Assembly: GCA_965228695.1 (NCBI GenBank)
Contig: CBDDIB010000002.1
Coordinates: forward strand, 2,356,001 to 2,420,000
Length of the DNA: 64,000 bases
Direction of reading: 5' to 3'
DNA from: JAJFJD01 sp965228695
GTDB taxonomy: Bacteria; Pseudomonadota; Alphaproteobacteria; UBA8366
Part shown: in pieces, positions 7,989 through 17,792 of the stretch
Layout of the letters: each line of letters starts with the position of its first letter
Position numbering within the stretch: position 1 is the first letter of the stretch
Notes under the pieces: generated by a model
What the model was told of the DNA's origin: nothing
Seen by the model: the letters and a program-made list of their open reading frames with translations, nothing else
Databases searched by the model: none
Made by a program: the position numbers and the translations under genes

Positions 7989-9110
7989 ATGGGAGCGCCA
8001 ATTTTGATCCGTCGGACGTTCTATTTTCGCTGTCTGGCCCTGTCGGTCTTCGCAGCGTCCTTTGCCATGCCAGCGATGTCGCAGAAACCGGTGAAGGGAA
8101 AGCCTCAGCCGGTCATCGTTGCGGCAGCCCGCTTGGCCGATTTCGTCGACCGGGTGGAGGCACTCGGCACGACCCGCGCCAACGAGACCGTGCGCATCAC
8201 CGCCACCGTCACCGAAACAATCGTCAAGATTAATTTCGACGACGGGCAAAGGGTTCGCGCGGGGGACGTGCTGGTCGAACTCGAAAAATCCGAAGAAGAG
8301 GCCGACCTTCGCGCCGCGGAGGCAATTGTGACGGAACGGCGGCTTGCCTTCGATCGTGCGCGTGACCTGGAGAGCCGAAAATTCACCGCGACCGCGCAAC
8401 TGGACGAACGCCGCGCCGCGCTCCAGCAGGCGGAAGCGCAGATGGATGCGATTAAATCCCGGATCGACAAGCGGGTCATTCGGGCGCCCTTCGACGGTAT
8501 CGTCGATATCCGGAATATCAGCGTGGGCGCTCTGGTCGAGCCGGGCGATCTGATCACCACGCTTTACGATCTCAGCTTGATCAAAGTCGACGTGACGGTT
8601 CCGGCGACCTATCTGGCGACGCTGAAACCGGGGCTGCCGATCCTTGCGAAGGCCCGCGCCTTCAACAACCGCACATTCAAAGGAGAACTTCGGAGCATCG
8701 GCTCGCAGGTCGATCCGGTGTCTCGCTCCATCATCGCGCGCGCCGTTTTGCCGAACCCGGACGGCTTGCTGCGGCCGGGTCTGCTGATGACGGTGGAACT
8801 GCTGAAGAATGCACGACAGGCGCTGATAATTCCGGAGGAGGCATTGATCCCCCGCGGCCGGGATAACTTTGTCCTGGTCGTGGACGAGAGCGCCGGTAAC
8901 ACGGCGCGGCGGCAAAAGGTTTCCGTCGGCGCGCGACGTCCCGGCGAGGTAGAAATTTTGGAAGGTTTGCGCAAAGGTGAAAAGGTGGTCACCCATGGCA
9001 CCACGCGGGTGCGGCCTGGCCAGGCCGTGACGATCATATCGGAGCAATCGCCCTCGCCTGCGTCTGATTCAAAAGCCGAGACGTCGATCCGGCCCGAGAC
9101 GGGAAGCTAA
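7989..9110 (+). CDS. RND efflux periplasmic adaptor (membrane fusion protein)
   Basis: 373 residues with an N-terminal signal (hydrophobic CLALSVFAASFAMPAMSQ), a lipoyl-like half (TETIVKINFDDGQRVRAGDVLVELEKSEE), a helical hairpin (about 90-145), the second lipoyl half (KRVIRAPFDGIVDIRNISVGALVEPGDLI) and beta-barrel/membrane-proximal domains. This is the HlyD/AcrA/MexE-type adaptor that links the inner-membrane pump to an outer-membrane channel. The pump gene starts two bases after the stop, so translation is likely coupled. No outer-membrane factor or regulator gene is nearby; a TolC from elsewhere must be used. Confidence 0.93.
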   Translation: MGAPILIRRTFYFRCLALSVFAASFAMPAMSQKPVKGKPQPVIVAAARLADFVDRVEALGTTRANETVRITATVTETIVKINFDDGQRVRAGDVLVELEKSEEEADLRAAEAIVTERRLAFDRARDLESRKFTATAQLDERRAALQQAEAQMDAIKSRIDKRVIRAPFDGIVDIRNISVGALVEPGDLITTLYDLSLIKVDVTVPATYLATLKPGLPILAKARAFNNRTFKGELRSIGSQVDPVSRSIIARAVLPNPDGLLRPGLLMTVELLKNARQALIIPEEALIPRGRDNFVLVVDESAGNTARRQKVSVGARRPGEVEILEGLRKGEKVVTHGTTRVRPGQAVTIISEQSPSPASDSKAETSIRPETGS

Positions 9111-9112
9111 CG

Positions 9113-12100
9113 ATGGTGATTTCCGACCTCTCGGTGACTCGGCCGGTCTTCGCATCGGTCATCAGCTTGCTGCTGATCGCCTTCGGGCTGGTCGCGTTCG
9201 ATCGCCTGCCGCTGCGCGAATATCCCGATATCGATCCGCCGGTCGTCTCGATCGAAACGACCTATCCCGGCGCGGCGGCGAATGTGGTCGAGACGCGGGT
9301 AACCGAGATCATCGAGGATCGCATCGCCGGCGTCGAAGGGATCCGGTTCGTCGAATCGTCGAGCGCGGACGGACGGTCGACGATCACGGTGGAGTTCGAC
9401 GTCTCCCGCGATATCGATGCGGCCGCCAACGACATCCGGGACCGGGTCGCCGGTATCCTGGACGACATTCCCGAGGAGGCCGATCCGCCGGAAATCCAAA
9501 AGGCGGATTCCAACGACGACGTCATCATGTGGCTCAATCTGGCCAGCGACCGGCTAAGCGTGCTGGAATTGACCGACTACGCCGAACGCTACCTGACCGA
9601 CCGGTTTTCCGCGCTCGATGGCGTCGCGCGGGTGCGGGTCGGCGGCGGGCTAAGCTACGCCATGCGCATCTGGCTCGACCGGACCGCGCTCGCCGCGCGG
9701 GGCCTGACGGTCGAGGATGTCGAGAATGCGTTGCGCGCCGACAATGTGGAATTGCCGGCCGGCAGCGTCGAATCGAGGATGCGCCAGTTCACCGTGCGGG
9801 TCGACCGCAGTTTCCGGACGCCGGAGGATTTTCGCACCCTGGTTCTGTCGCGCGGCGGGGATGGTTATCTCGTCCGGCTCGGCGATGTCGCGCGCATCGA
9901 GAAGGGCGCGGTCGAGGACCGGACCTTCTTTCGCGGCAACGAGGTGCCGATGGTCGGGATCGGTGTCATCAAGCAATCGCGGGCCAATACGCTGGGCGTG
10001 ACCGCGGCGGCGCGGGCCGAGGCGGCGCGCATCAACGCGTCGTTGCCGGACGGGATGGAAATCAAACAGAGCTACGACACCAGCGTGTTCGTTCAGGGCG
10101 CGATCGACGAGGTGTATAAGACGCTTTTCATCGCGACCATTCTCGTCGTCACGGTGATCTACCTGTTCCTCGGCAGCTTCCGCGCCATGCTGATCCCGGC
10201 GGTGGCAGTGCCGGTTTCGCTGATCGCGACCTTCATCATTCTGTTCGCGCTGGATTTCTCGATCAATTTGTTGACGCTGCTTGCCCTTGTCCTGGCCATC
10301 GGCTTGGTGGTGGACGACGGGATCGTGGTCCTGGAGAACATCCACCGGCGTATGGATCTCGGTGAGCCGCCGTTGGTCGCGGCTTTCGAGGGAACCCGCC
10401 AAGTCGGCTTCGCGGTCATTGCAACCACTCTTGTCCTAGTCGCGGTATTCGTGCCGATGACGTTTCTGGAAGGCGACATCGGGCGGCTGTTTTCCGAGTT
10501 CGCGCTAACCATGGCCGCGGCGGTCATTTTTTCGAGTCTGGTCGCGCTGACGCTGTCGCCGATGCTCGCGTCCAAAATCCTCAAGGGCGGCGGCACCAAG
10601 ACGCCGATCGCCCGGGGCGTCGAGCGCGGGTTCGCACCGCTGCAGAAGGGGTATCGGCGCGCGCTGGCGGTTATCATCCGCAAGCCGCTGTTGGTTGGGG
10701 CGGGTTTTCTCGTGCTGCTCGGCGGGGCCGTCTGGTTATTGCAGAAGATTCCGACGGAATACGCGCCCAAGGAAGACCGGGGCGCTTTCTTCCTGATCGT
10801 CAATGGCCCCGAAGGCGCGTCCTACGAGTATATCGAAAGCTATATGGACGAGGTCGAGCGGCGGCTCATGCCGTTGGTCGAGAAGAACGAGGTCAGTCGC
10901 TTGTTGATCCGGGCGCCGCGGGCCTTCGGAAACATCGAATCCTTCAATACCGGTATTGGCATTCTGGTGCTGACCGATTGGTCCGAACGTCGATCGGGCT
11001 GGGAGATCATGGCCGACGTGCGGCGGCGGATCGCCGATTTGCCCGGCGTGCGTGCGTTCCCCGTGATGCGGCAAGGATTCGGCGGCCGCATCCAAAAACC
11101 GGTCCAGTTCGTGATCGGCGGCGGCACCTACCAGGAACTAACGAGCTGGCGCGATCAGATCATTGCAAAGATCAACGAGGATAACCCCGGTCTGGTCGGC
11201 CTCGATCATAATTACAAGGAAACGAAACCTCAGTTGCGGGTGATCGTCGACCGTGACCGGGCCGGCGATCTCGGCGTCAAACTGGACAGTATCGGACGCA
11301 CGCTGGAGACCATGCTTGGCTCCCGCCGGGTAACCACCTACATCGATGGCGGCGAGGAATATGACGTCATTGTCGAAGGGGAGCGGGACGCACAGCGGAC
11401 CCCGACAAGCATCGAGAACATCTATGTCCGGTCCGATCGGACGGGTGCGCTGATCCCGTTGTCCAACCTCGTGACGATCAGCGAGTTCGCGGATTCGCGT
11501 ACGCTCAATCGTTACAACCGGGTTCGCGCCATCACCCTGGAAGCGAATCTCGCGGATGGCTATACGCTCGGCGAGGCCCTCACGTATCTGGAAGGGCTCG
11601 CCCGGGAGATTCTGCCGCCGAGCGCGGTCATCGATTACAAGGGCGAATCGCAGGATTTCAAGGAGTCGGGCGATTCGCTGCTCTTCGTGTTTCTGCTCGG
11701 TATCGTCGTCGTGTTCCTGGTGTTGGCAGCCCAATTCGAAAGCTACATTCATCCGCTGATCATCATCCTCACAGTGCCGTTGGCCATCGCGGGGGGGCTA
11801 TTCGGCCTGTACGTCACCGGCAACTCGCTCAACATCTACAGTCAGATCGGCCTCATCATGCTGGTTGGGTTGGCGGCGAAGAACGGCATCCTCATCGTGG
11901 AGTTCGCCAACCAACTGCGTGACCAGGGCGCCGCGTTTCATGACGCGCTGCTCGACGCGTCGGAGACCCGGCTGCGTCCGATCCTGATGACCGGCATCAC
12001 GACGGCGGCCGGATCGATTCCCTTGCTGCTCGCCTCGGGCGCCGGGGCGGAAACCCGTATCGTCATCGGCACGGTCGTGTTCTCGGGCGTGATTGCGGCC

Positions 12101-12226
12101 ACCGTCTTCACCCTGTTTGTCGTGCCCGCCGCCTATGCGGTGTTGGCGCGCGGAACGGGATCGCCCGGCGACGTAAGGCGTAAGCTCGACGCGCAGTCCG
12201 CTGCCGGCAAAGCCCCCGCCGAGTAG
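9113..12226 (+). CDS. RND multidrug efflux pump, inner-membrane subunit (AcrB/MexF family)
   Basis: 1037 residues with the RND plan: helix TM1 near residues 10-30, a large periplasmic loop, TM2-6, a second loop, and TM8-12. The proton-relay pair is intact in LAIGLVVDDGIVVLENIHRRM (about residue 400), matching Asp407/Asp408 of AcrB. Other family blocks are LREYPDIDPPVVSIETTYPGA near the start and the late GLIMLVGLAAKNGILIVEFANQLRD. It would export hydrophobic compounds by proton antiport together with the adaptor just upstream. The substrate is unknown. Confidence 0.95.
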   Translation: MVISDLSVTRPVFASVISLLLIAFGLVAFDRLPLREYPDIDPPVVSIETTYPGAAANVVETRVTEIIEDRIAGVEGIRFVESSSADGRSTITVEFDVSRDIDAAANDIRDRVAGILDDIPEEADPPEIQKADSNDDVIMWLNLASDRLSVLELTDYAERYLTDRFSALDGVARVRVGGGLSYAMRIWLDRTALAARGLTVEDVENALRADNVELPAGSVESRMRQFTVRVDRSFRTPEDFRTLVLSRGGDGYLVRLGDVARIEKGAVEDRTFFRGNEVPMVGIGVIKQSRANTLGVTAAARAEAARINASLPDGMEIKQSYDTSVFVQGAIDEVYKTLFIATILVVTVIYLFLGSFRAMLIPAVAVPVSLIATFIILFALDFSINLLTLLALVLAIGLVVDDGIVVLENIHRRMDLGEPPLVAAFEGTRQVGFAVIATTLVLVAVFVPMTFLEGDIGRLFSEFALTMAAAVIFSSLVALTLSPMLASKILKGGGTKTPIARGVERGFAPLQKGYRRALAVIIRKPLLVGAGFLVLLGGAVWLLQKIPTEYAPKEDRGAFFLIVNGPEGASYEYIESYMDEVERRLMPLVEKNEVSRLLIRAPRAFGNIESFNTGIGILVLTDWSERRSGWEIMADVRRRIADLPGVRAFPVMRQGFGGRIQKPVQFVIGGGTYQELTSWRDQIIAKINEDNPGLVGLDHNYKETKPQLRVIVDRDRAGDLGVKLDSIGRTLETMLGSRRVTTYIDGGEEYDVIVEGERDAQRTPTSIENIYVRSDRTGALIPLSNLVTISEFADSRTLNRYNRVRAITLEANLADGYTLGEALTYLEGLAREILPPSAVIDYKGESQDFKESGDSLLFVFLLGIVVVFLVLAAQFESYIHPLIIILTVPLAIAGGLFGLYVTGNSLNIYSQIGLIMLVGLAAKNGILIVEFANQLRDQGAAFHDALLDASETRLRPILMTGITTAAGSIPLLLASGAGAETRIVIGTVVFSGVIAATVFTLFVVPAAYAVLARGTGSPGDVRRKLDAQSAAGKAPAE

Positions 12227-12344
12227 TCACGCGACATTTTTCGCGTGTCGCCCGCTTGCGGTCACGACAGGGCGGTTTGCGCACTTGCTTCGCGCCGGGG
12301 CGGCGTATTACCGTTTCCGCGACGTCGGTAACGGGGAGCGATCC

Positions 12345-13733
12345 ATGTTTCGCGACCAGCACGGACTGGAGATGACGGCCGCCAGCGCGGAGGCCGTGGC
12401 GCGGTACGACCGTATGATGCTGCATTATCTCGGGATCCGGACCGACACCGGCGACCGCCTCAAGGAAGCATTCGACGCCGATCCCGAAATGCCGATGGCG
12501 CACTGTGCCAAGGGCAATTTCATGAAGCTGTTCTGCACGCCGCCGCTGGAGAGGAAGGCCGAGGAATCGCTGGAAGCGGCCAAGAATCTGATTGCCGTCG
12601 GGGCGACCGAGCGGGAGAAGCAGCACGTGGCGGCGCTGGATGCCTGGTGCCGCGGCGACATCGCCGGCGCGACCGAAACCTGGGAAGCGATCCTGCTGTA
12701 TTATCCGACCGACGTTCTGGCAATGCGGCTGGTGCATTTCACCCATTTCTATCTCGGCGATTCGGCGGCGATGCGGGATTCCGTCGCGCGGTCCTTGCCG
12801 TACTGGCACGCGGACATGCCGGCATACGGTTTCGTCCAGGGCCTCAACGCCTTCGGGTTGGAGGAGACCGGCAATTACGCCGAAGCCGAGAAGGCGGGCC
12901 GTCGCGCCGTCGACATCAATGCAAGGGATATATGGGCCACGCATGCCGTGGCACACGTGATGGAGATGCAGGGGCGGCATCGCGACGGGATCGCGTGGCT
13001 GGACGGCCTCTCGGCCAACTGGGACGGCTGCAACAACTTTCGCTATCACACCTGGTGGCATAAATGCCTGTTCCATCTCGAACTCGAAGAATTCGATGTG
13101 ATCCTCGATCTCTACGATTCCGAGGTGCGGGCGGATACGACCTCGGCCGACTACCTCGACATGAGCAACGCCATCGCGTTGTTGTGGCGTTTGGAAGAGG
13201 CGGGAGCGAATATCGGCGATCGGTGGGTCGAACTCGCCGATAAGGCGGAAGACAAGGTTCACGACCACATATTCGCTTTCCACGATGCCCACTACATGAT
13301 GGCGCTGGCCGCCGATGGACGGCAGGAAAAGATTTCGGAGATGCTGGATTCGCTGGACGGCGCGGCCGCATCGCAAGAAACGACGGAAGGTCCGGTTTTC
13401 CACGACGTCGGCCGGCCGCTGTGTCAAGCCATCGCCGCCTTCGGGTCCGGGGAGCATAGCCGGGTCGTCGCGCTGTTGTCCCCGATACGGCGGCAGGTGT
13501 ATCGCATCGGCGGGAGTCACGCACAGCGGGATCTGTTCTTCCGGTTGCTTACCGTCGCGGCATTGCGGTCGGGACAGCACCGTTTGGCCCGGGCTTTGTT
13601 GGCGGAACGCAACGCCCTGAACCCGCATTCACCGTGGGGACTAAAGCGCGAGGCCGAAGCGTTGGACGGATTGGGCGAGGCGGCGGCCGCCGAGGATGCC
13701 CGTCAGCGGGCGGCGGCACTTCAGGCGGCATAG
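12345..13733 (+). CDS. TTC38-like tetratricopeptide-repeat protein
   Basis: 462 residues resembling the tetratricopeptide repeat protein 38 family: MPAYGFVQGLNAFGLEETGNY, DIWATHAVAHVMEMQGRHRDGIAWL, YHTWWHKCLFHLE. The body consists of helical TPR-like pairs throughout, with no signal peptide or membrane segment, so it is probably cytosolic. The function of the family is not established; a scaffold or a metabolic role is possible. ATG 12345 is preferred because GGGGAG lies at 12333-12338; a 20-residue in-frame extension has no such site. It follows the RND operon by 118 bases. Confidence 0.82.
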   Translation: MFRDQHGLEMTAASAEAVARYDRMMLHYLGIRTDTGDRLKEAFDADPEMPMAHCAKGNFMKLFCTPPLERKAEESLEAAKNLIAVGATEREKQHVAALDAWCRGDIAGATETWEAILLYYPTDVLAMRLVHFTHFYLGDSAAMRDSVARSLPYWHADMPAYGFVQGLNAFGLEETGNYAEAEKAGRRAVDINARDIWATHAVAHVMEMQGRHRDGIAWLDGLSANWDGCNNFRYHTWWHKCLFHLELEEFDVILDLYDSEVRADTTSADYLDMSNAIALLWRLEEAGANIGDRWVELADKAEDKVHDHIFAFHDAHYMMALAADGRQEKISEMLDSLDGAAASQETTEGPVFHDVGRPLCQAIAAFGSGEHSRVVALLSPIRRQVYRIGGSHAQRDLFFRLLTVAALRSGQHRLARALLAERNALNPHSPWGLKREAEALDGLGEAAAAEDARQRAAALQAA

Positions 13734-13854
13734 AGACTGCGTCGAAAGGTCTTAACCTTCGGGCAAGGCTTTCACATATACATGTCAGCATGGACGGGCG
13801 CGCCGATTTGGCAAATACTCGTTCATAGGAATTTAATCGTATAAGGGAGCCAGC

Positions 13855-15657
13855 ATGCGGCGCATCGGACGGTTCTTCCTCTGGGTTTTCACCACCATCG
13901 GCATATTGACCGCGGCGACATTCGTGTCGGCCGGTATCTGGTTCGCGCTCGTCGACGACGATGCGCCGGAGTTGCCGGAGCGCATGGTTTTGTCGCTGGA
14001 CCTGAACAAGGGCGTGACCGAGGTCAAGTCCGGCGGCCCATTCGGGCTACTGTCCCGCGGTCCCGGGCCGGTTTCGGTCCGTGACTTCCTGTCGGCACTT
14101 GAAAAAGCCGAGACGGATGACCGCGTTGTCGGGCTCGCCGTGCGGCTCGGCGCCACCGGAGTCAGCTTGGCCCAGGCCCAAGAACTGCGCGATGCGGTCG
14201 CGAAGTTCCGGAAATCCGGGAAATCCGCCGTTGCCTTCGCGACGAATTTTGCCTCCGCGCGCGGGGCGACGGTCGAATACTATCTCGCGACCGCATTCGA
14301 CACGATCTGGATGCAGCCGTCGGGTGAACTGGCAATCACCGGGATTTCGCTTGAACTGCCGTTTGCCGCCGAGGCACTTGAGAAAGTCGGCGTCGAAGCG
14401 AAAATCCGGCAGCGTGAGGAATTCAAGTCGGCCCCGGAGACGTTCATGCGGCGCAGCCTCAGCAAACCGGCGCGGCAAAATCTGCAAACCGTCGTCGATA
14501 CATGGTTGGCGCAGATCGTCGACGGCATTGCCAAGGGACGTAATCTGCCGGCGGCGGCGGCGCGGCAGGCGATCGATACCAGCCCCTTGCTGGCGCAGGA
14601 AGCCCGCGCCCGCGGCTTGATCGACACGCTGGACTATTGGCCCGCCTTCGTCTCCAACACGCAGAAAAGGGCGGGCGGCAAAAAGAACCTCGTGAATCTG
14701 ACATCGTATATCGCCGAGGGCGATTTGCCGAATAGCGAAGGGCCGACGGTGGCCTTGATCCATGGCGTCGGGCCGATCGTTTCGGACAAACCGCAAAGCA
14801 GCCCGTTCGACGATCGCAGCTACCTTGCGGCCGATGCAATGGAAGCCGCAATCGTGAAAGCGGTGAACGATACGAACATCAAGGCCATCATATTGCGGCT
14901 CGACAGCCCCGGCGGTTCGTATGTCGCCTCCGATACGGTCTGGAATGCGGTGATCCGCGCGCGCGAGTTGGGGAAGCCGGTGATCGTCAGCATGGCCAGT
15001 ACGGCGGCATCCGGCGGGTACTTCATCGCCATGGCGGCCGATGTCATCGTTGCGCAGCCCGGCACGCTTACCGGATCGATCGGTGTGTATGGCGGGAAAT
15101 TCGTGACGGCGGGATTGTGGGAAAAACTCGGCGTGAACTGGCAGGATGTTCATGCCGGGAAGAACGCGACGATGTGGAGCCCGTTTCAGGACTATCCGGA
15201 CGGCGCGCAGGCACGGCTGGATGCCCATATGGATTTCATCTACCGCGATTTCACCGGCAAGGTTGCCGAGCGGCGCAAGCTCGACGACAAGCAGATCGAC
15301 GCGGTCGCGCGCGGTCGGATTTGGTCCGGCGCCCGCGCCCTGAATGCGGGATTGGTCGATCGGTTGGGCGGTCTGACCGAGGCCGTTGCGGCGGTGAAGG
15401 AAGCGCTCGACCTGGAACCGGATGCGAGCGTCCTGTTGCAGGAGTTTCCGCGGCGCAAGATGCCGTTCGAGCGCCTTTTGGAATTCGTCACCGGCGAGGC
15501 CGAGAATATCTCGGTGGCGGCGGTCGATATCTTGGGGTTGGGCGATTTGTTTTCCGATGCGTTGAAGGACCGGTTGGAACCGCTGATCGGGGATCTGGAC
15601 CTGTTGCAGCCGCCGGCCGGCCGTCTGCAGCTTCCGCCCATGCGTCTCCGCTACTAA
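13855..15657 (+). CDS. sppA: Signal peptide peptidase SppA, long (67-kDa) type
   Basis: 600 residues, the length of the double-domain SppA. An N-terminal membrane helix (about 8-30) anchors it with the catalytic part in the periplasm. Lys191 in REEFKSAPETF matches the general base of E. coli SppA (GTYKSAVEPF), and Ser386 in STAASGGYF is the nucleophile. LDSPGGSYVASDTVW (around 350) and GTLTGSIGVYGGK are also conserved. Known members digest cleaved signal peptides in the membrane. The start has AGGGAG upstream. The 3' end overlaps the convergent tlyA stop by four bases (15654-15657). Confidence 0.93.
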   Translation: MRRIGRFFLWVFTTIGILTAATFVSAGIWFALVDDDAPELPERMVLSLDLNKGVTEVKSGGPFGLLSRGPGPVSVRDFLSALEKAETDDRVVGLAVRLGATGVSLAQAQELRDAVAKFRKSGKSAVAFATNFASARGATVEYYLATAFDTIWMQPSGELAITGISLELPFAAEALEKVGVEAKIRQREEFKSAPETFMRRSLSKPARQNLQTVVDTWLAQIVDGIAKGRNLPAAAARQAIDTSPLLAQEARARGLIDTLDYWPAFVSNTQKRAGGKKNLVNLTSYIAEGDLPNSEGPTVALIHGVGPIVSDKPQSSPFDDRSYLAADAMEAAIVKAVNDTNIKAIILRLDSPGGSYVASDTVWNAVIRARELGKPVIVSMASTAASGGYFIAMAADVIVAQPGTLTGSIGVYGGKFVTAGLWEKLGVNWQDVHAGKNATMWSPFQDYPDGAQARLDAHMDFIYRDFTGKVAERRKLDDKQIDAVARGRIWSGARALNAGLVDRLGGLTEAVAAVKEALDLEPDASVLLQEFPRRKMPFERLLEFVTGEAENISVAAVDILGLGDLFSDALKDRLEPLIGDLDLLQPPAGRLQLPPMRLRY

Positions 15658-16415
15658 GCGTCCTTGGTGGCCGCGATGAGGAATTCGCGGTTGCCCTTCG
15701 CGCCGGTAATCGGGCTCGCCGTAACGCCGATGACCCGCCATCCCGGTTGCGCATTCAGCCATTGTGACACTTGCTCGCACACGGCGTCGTGGATTTTCGG
15801 GTTGCGCACAATGCCGCCCTTGGATACCTGATCCGGCCCCGCTTGAAATTGCGGTTTGATTAAGGCGACCAAGACCGATCCGGCATGGCAGAGCGCCATG
15901 CCGCCCGGCAAAACCTTCTCCAAGCCGATGAAGCTTACGTCGCAGGTGACCAGGTCGATGGCATCCGGGATGTCATCCGCGGTGATGTAACGCGCGTTGG
16001 TTTCTTCCAGGACCACGACGCGGTCGTCCTGGCGCAGTTTCCAATCCAACTGTCCTTTGCCGACGTCCACGGCGAACACCTTGGCCGCACCGCGGGATAG
16101 CAGGACGTCGGTGAAGCCGCCGGTGGATGCGCCGATGTCGAGGCAGGTCGCATCCGCTACATCCAAGCCGAAGGTATCCAGCGCATGATCTAGTTTCAGC
16201 CCGCCGCGCGACGCCCATGGATGTTCCTTGCCGCGCAATTCCAAGGGGGCGTCGGGATCGAGCGTTTCCCCTGGCTTTGCGATCCGGCGGTCGCCCGTGA
16301 AGACCAGCCCGGCCATGATCGATGACTGCGCGCGCGAGCGAGTCGGCACTAGGCCTCGTTCGACCAAGAGCATGTCGACCCGCTGCTTTTTCGTTCTCGC
16401 CAACGAAAGCCTCAC
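15654..16415 (-). CDS. tlyA: TlyA family rRNA (cytidine-2'-O)-methyltransferase
   Basis: 253 residues: an S4 RNA-binding domain at about 10-70 (RVDMLLVERGLVPTRSRAQSSI) and a Rossmann methyltransferase domain with the SAM motif CLDIGASTGGFTDVLL (about 91-106) and the later LIKPQFQAG. TlyA proteins 2'-O-methylate cytidines of 16S and 23S rRNA; the old name hemolysin A is misleading. It closes the leftward HDAC-xseB-ispA cluster, 162 bases after ispA. In many relatives dxs sits between ispA and tlyA; here it does not. Confidence 0.92.
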   Translation of the reverse strand: MRLSLARTKKQRVDMLLVERGLVPTRSRAQSSIMAGLVFTGDRRIAKPGETLDPDAPLELRGKEHPWASRGGLKLDHALDTFGLDVADATCLDIGASTGGFTDVLLSRGAAKVFAVDVGKGQLDWKLRQDDRVVVLEETNARYITADDIPDAIDLVTCDVSFIGLEKVLPGGMALCHAGSVLVALIKPQFQAGPDQVSKGGIVRNPKIHDAVCEQVSQWLNAQPGWRVIGVTASPITGAKGNREFLIAATKDA

Positions 16416-16577
16416 ATTATTATTAGTCGCGCCGCCCCCTTATGTTGGGTAGCGGTATAACGATACCGAGTATGACGATGTTTTTGCGGGAAGACGAGGG
16501 GTGTCGCGGTATCCAATTACCAATTTCCGCGCCGAACGACCGAAATCGACCACGAACGCTCGGAGGGCGGCGTTTTG

Positions 16578-17474
16578 TCAGTGATTTCTGTCGACGACGA
16601 ATCGGGCGGTCAACCGCAACAGGTCCGCGCGTTCGTCGAATGCCGAAAGATGGGAAACGGCCTGATCGACCATTTCGTTGGCGCGCTGACGGGCGCCATC
16701 CACTCCCAGAAGGGACACGAAAGTTTCCTTGCCGGCGTCGGCGTCCTTGCCGACGGCCTTACCGGTTTCTTCCACACTGCCTTCAACGTCGAGCAGGTCA
16801 TCCGCGATCTGAAAGGCCAGACCCAAATCCTGGGCGTAGTTGGTCAGCGCGGATCGTGCGGAATCCGTAGCGCCACCCAAGATCGCGCCTGCCTCGCAGC
16901 CGAACCGGATCAACGCACCGGTCTTCAGCCGCTGCAACTGCGTGATCTCGTCCAAGGTAAGCGTGCGGGTTTCCGCTTGAAGGTCGATCATCTGACCGCC
17001 CACCATGCCGCGCACGCCGGATGCTTGCGCGAGGCCAAGCACGAGTTTCGCCCGTACGTCGGCGTCCGCATGGGTGCGGTCGTCGGCGAGGACCTCGAAA
17101 GCCATCGTCAGCAATCCGTCGCCGGCGAGGATGGCGGTCGCGTCGTCGAACTGTTTATGCACGGTCGGTTTCCCGCGGCGCAGATCGTCGTCATCCATCG
17201 CGGGCAGGTCGTCATGGACCAGCGAATAGCAGTGGATCAATTCCAAGGCCGCGCCGGTGCGCAACGCCGAGGTCTCCGCGACGTCGAATAACCGCGAACT
17301 CTGGAGCACCAGGAAAGGGCGCAAACGCTTGCCGCCGGCGAGCGTCGTGTAGCGCATCGCGTCGTAGATCAAGGTTTCCGGCGCACCGTCGGGTGCAAGG
17401 ACCTCATCGAGCATGGATTCAAATTTTGCCGCCGCTTCCGACAGCGCGGCATTCAAATCCGCCGACTCGGTCAT
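16578..17474 (-). CDS. ispA: Farnesyl/geranyl diphosphate synthase (class I trans-prenyltransferase)
   Basis: 298 residues with the first aspartate-rich motif DDLPAMD at 88-94, the second DDLLD near 226-230, the GGKRLRP substrate loop at 47-53, and GGQMIDLQAE in between. It condenses isopentenyl diphosphate with dimethylallyl and geranyl diphosphate, giving the precursor for ubiquinone, undecaprenyl phosphate and hopanoids. Its ATG shares one base with the xseB stop (TGATG at 17472-17476), which implies translational coupling. Chain length cannot be fixed by inspection, although the operon and size fit IspA. Confidence 0.93.
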   Translation of the reverse strand: MTESADLNAALSEAAAKFESMLDEVLAPDGAPETLIYDAMRYTTLAGGKRLRPFLVLQSSRLFDVAETSALRTGAALELIHCYSLVHDDLPAMDDDDLRRGKPTVHKQFDDATAILAGDGLLTMAFEVLADDRTHADADVRAKLVLGLAQASGVRGMVGGQMIDLQAETRTLTLDEITQLQRLKTGALIRFGCEAGAILGGATDSARSALTNYAQDLGLAFQIADDLLDVEGSVEETGKAVGKDADAGKETFVSLLGVDGARQRANEMVDQAVSHLSAFDERADLLRLTARFVVDRNH

Positions 17475-17725
17475 CAGTCGAGATCCACCGGTTCAGAGCC
17501 GAGTTTACCGTCCGCGCCCGCCGTGATTTTGTCGATTTTCTCTTTCGCCTCGCGCAGTTTCGCTTCGCAGTGCTTCTTCAGCGCGGCGCCGCGTTCGTAG
17601 GAATCGATCGCGGTGTCGAGATTTCCTTTTCCGGATTCGAGATTGCGGACGATGCCTTCGAGCTCCTGCAACGCGTCTTCGAAGCTCATCTTCGCGATAT
17701 CCGCGTCGGGTTTTCGCTCCGCCAT
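17474..17725 (-). CDS. xseB: Exodeoxyribonuclease VII small subunit
   Basis: 83 residues: MSFEDALQELEGIVRNLESGKGNLDTAIDSYERGAALKKHCEAKL is split between two helices and is typical of XseB. Several small subunits assemble with XseA to make a single-strand-specific exonuclease; xseA is not in the window. ATG 17725 is chosen because GAGGAGG lies eight bases upstream; an earlier in-frame start would include that site. It overlaps ispA by one base and follows the HDAC-family gene by 67 bases, a common alphaproteobacterial arrangement. Confidence 0.93.
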   Translation of the reverse strand: MAERKPDADIAKMSFEDALQELEGIVRNLESGKGNLDTAIDSYERGAALKKHCEAKLREAKEKIDKITAGADGKLGSEPVDLD

Positions 17726-17792
17726 TTTGCCTCCTCGGCGGTTGGTCAACGGCGGCGGAGTGTAATCGCCCCCCTCGGAACAGGCAACCGAG

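Noticed and set aside
12228..12247. CACGCGA...TCGCGTG hairpin after the first RND pump as a terminator
   Set aside because: Only seven base pairs, with the T-run in the loop instead of after the stem, so the assignment is too weak.
14047..15780. Long minus-strand frame opposite sppA
   Set aside because: Composition is that of a shadow frame; SppA with its catalytic Lys and Ser is on the plus strand.
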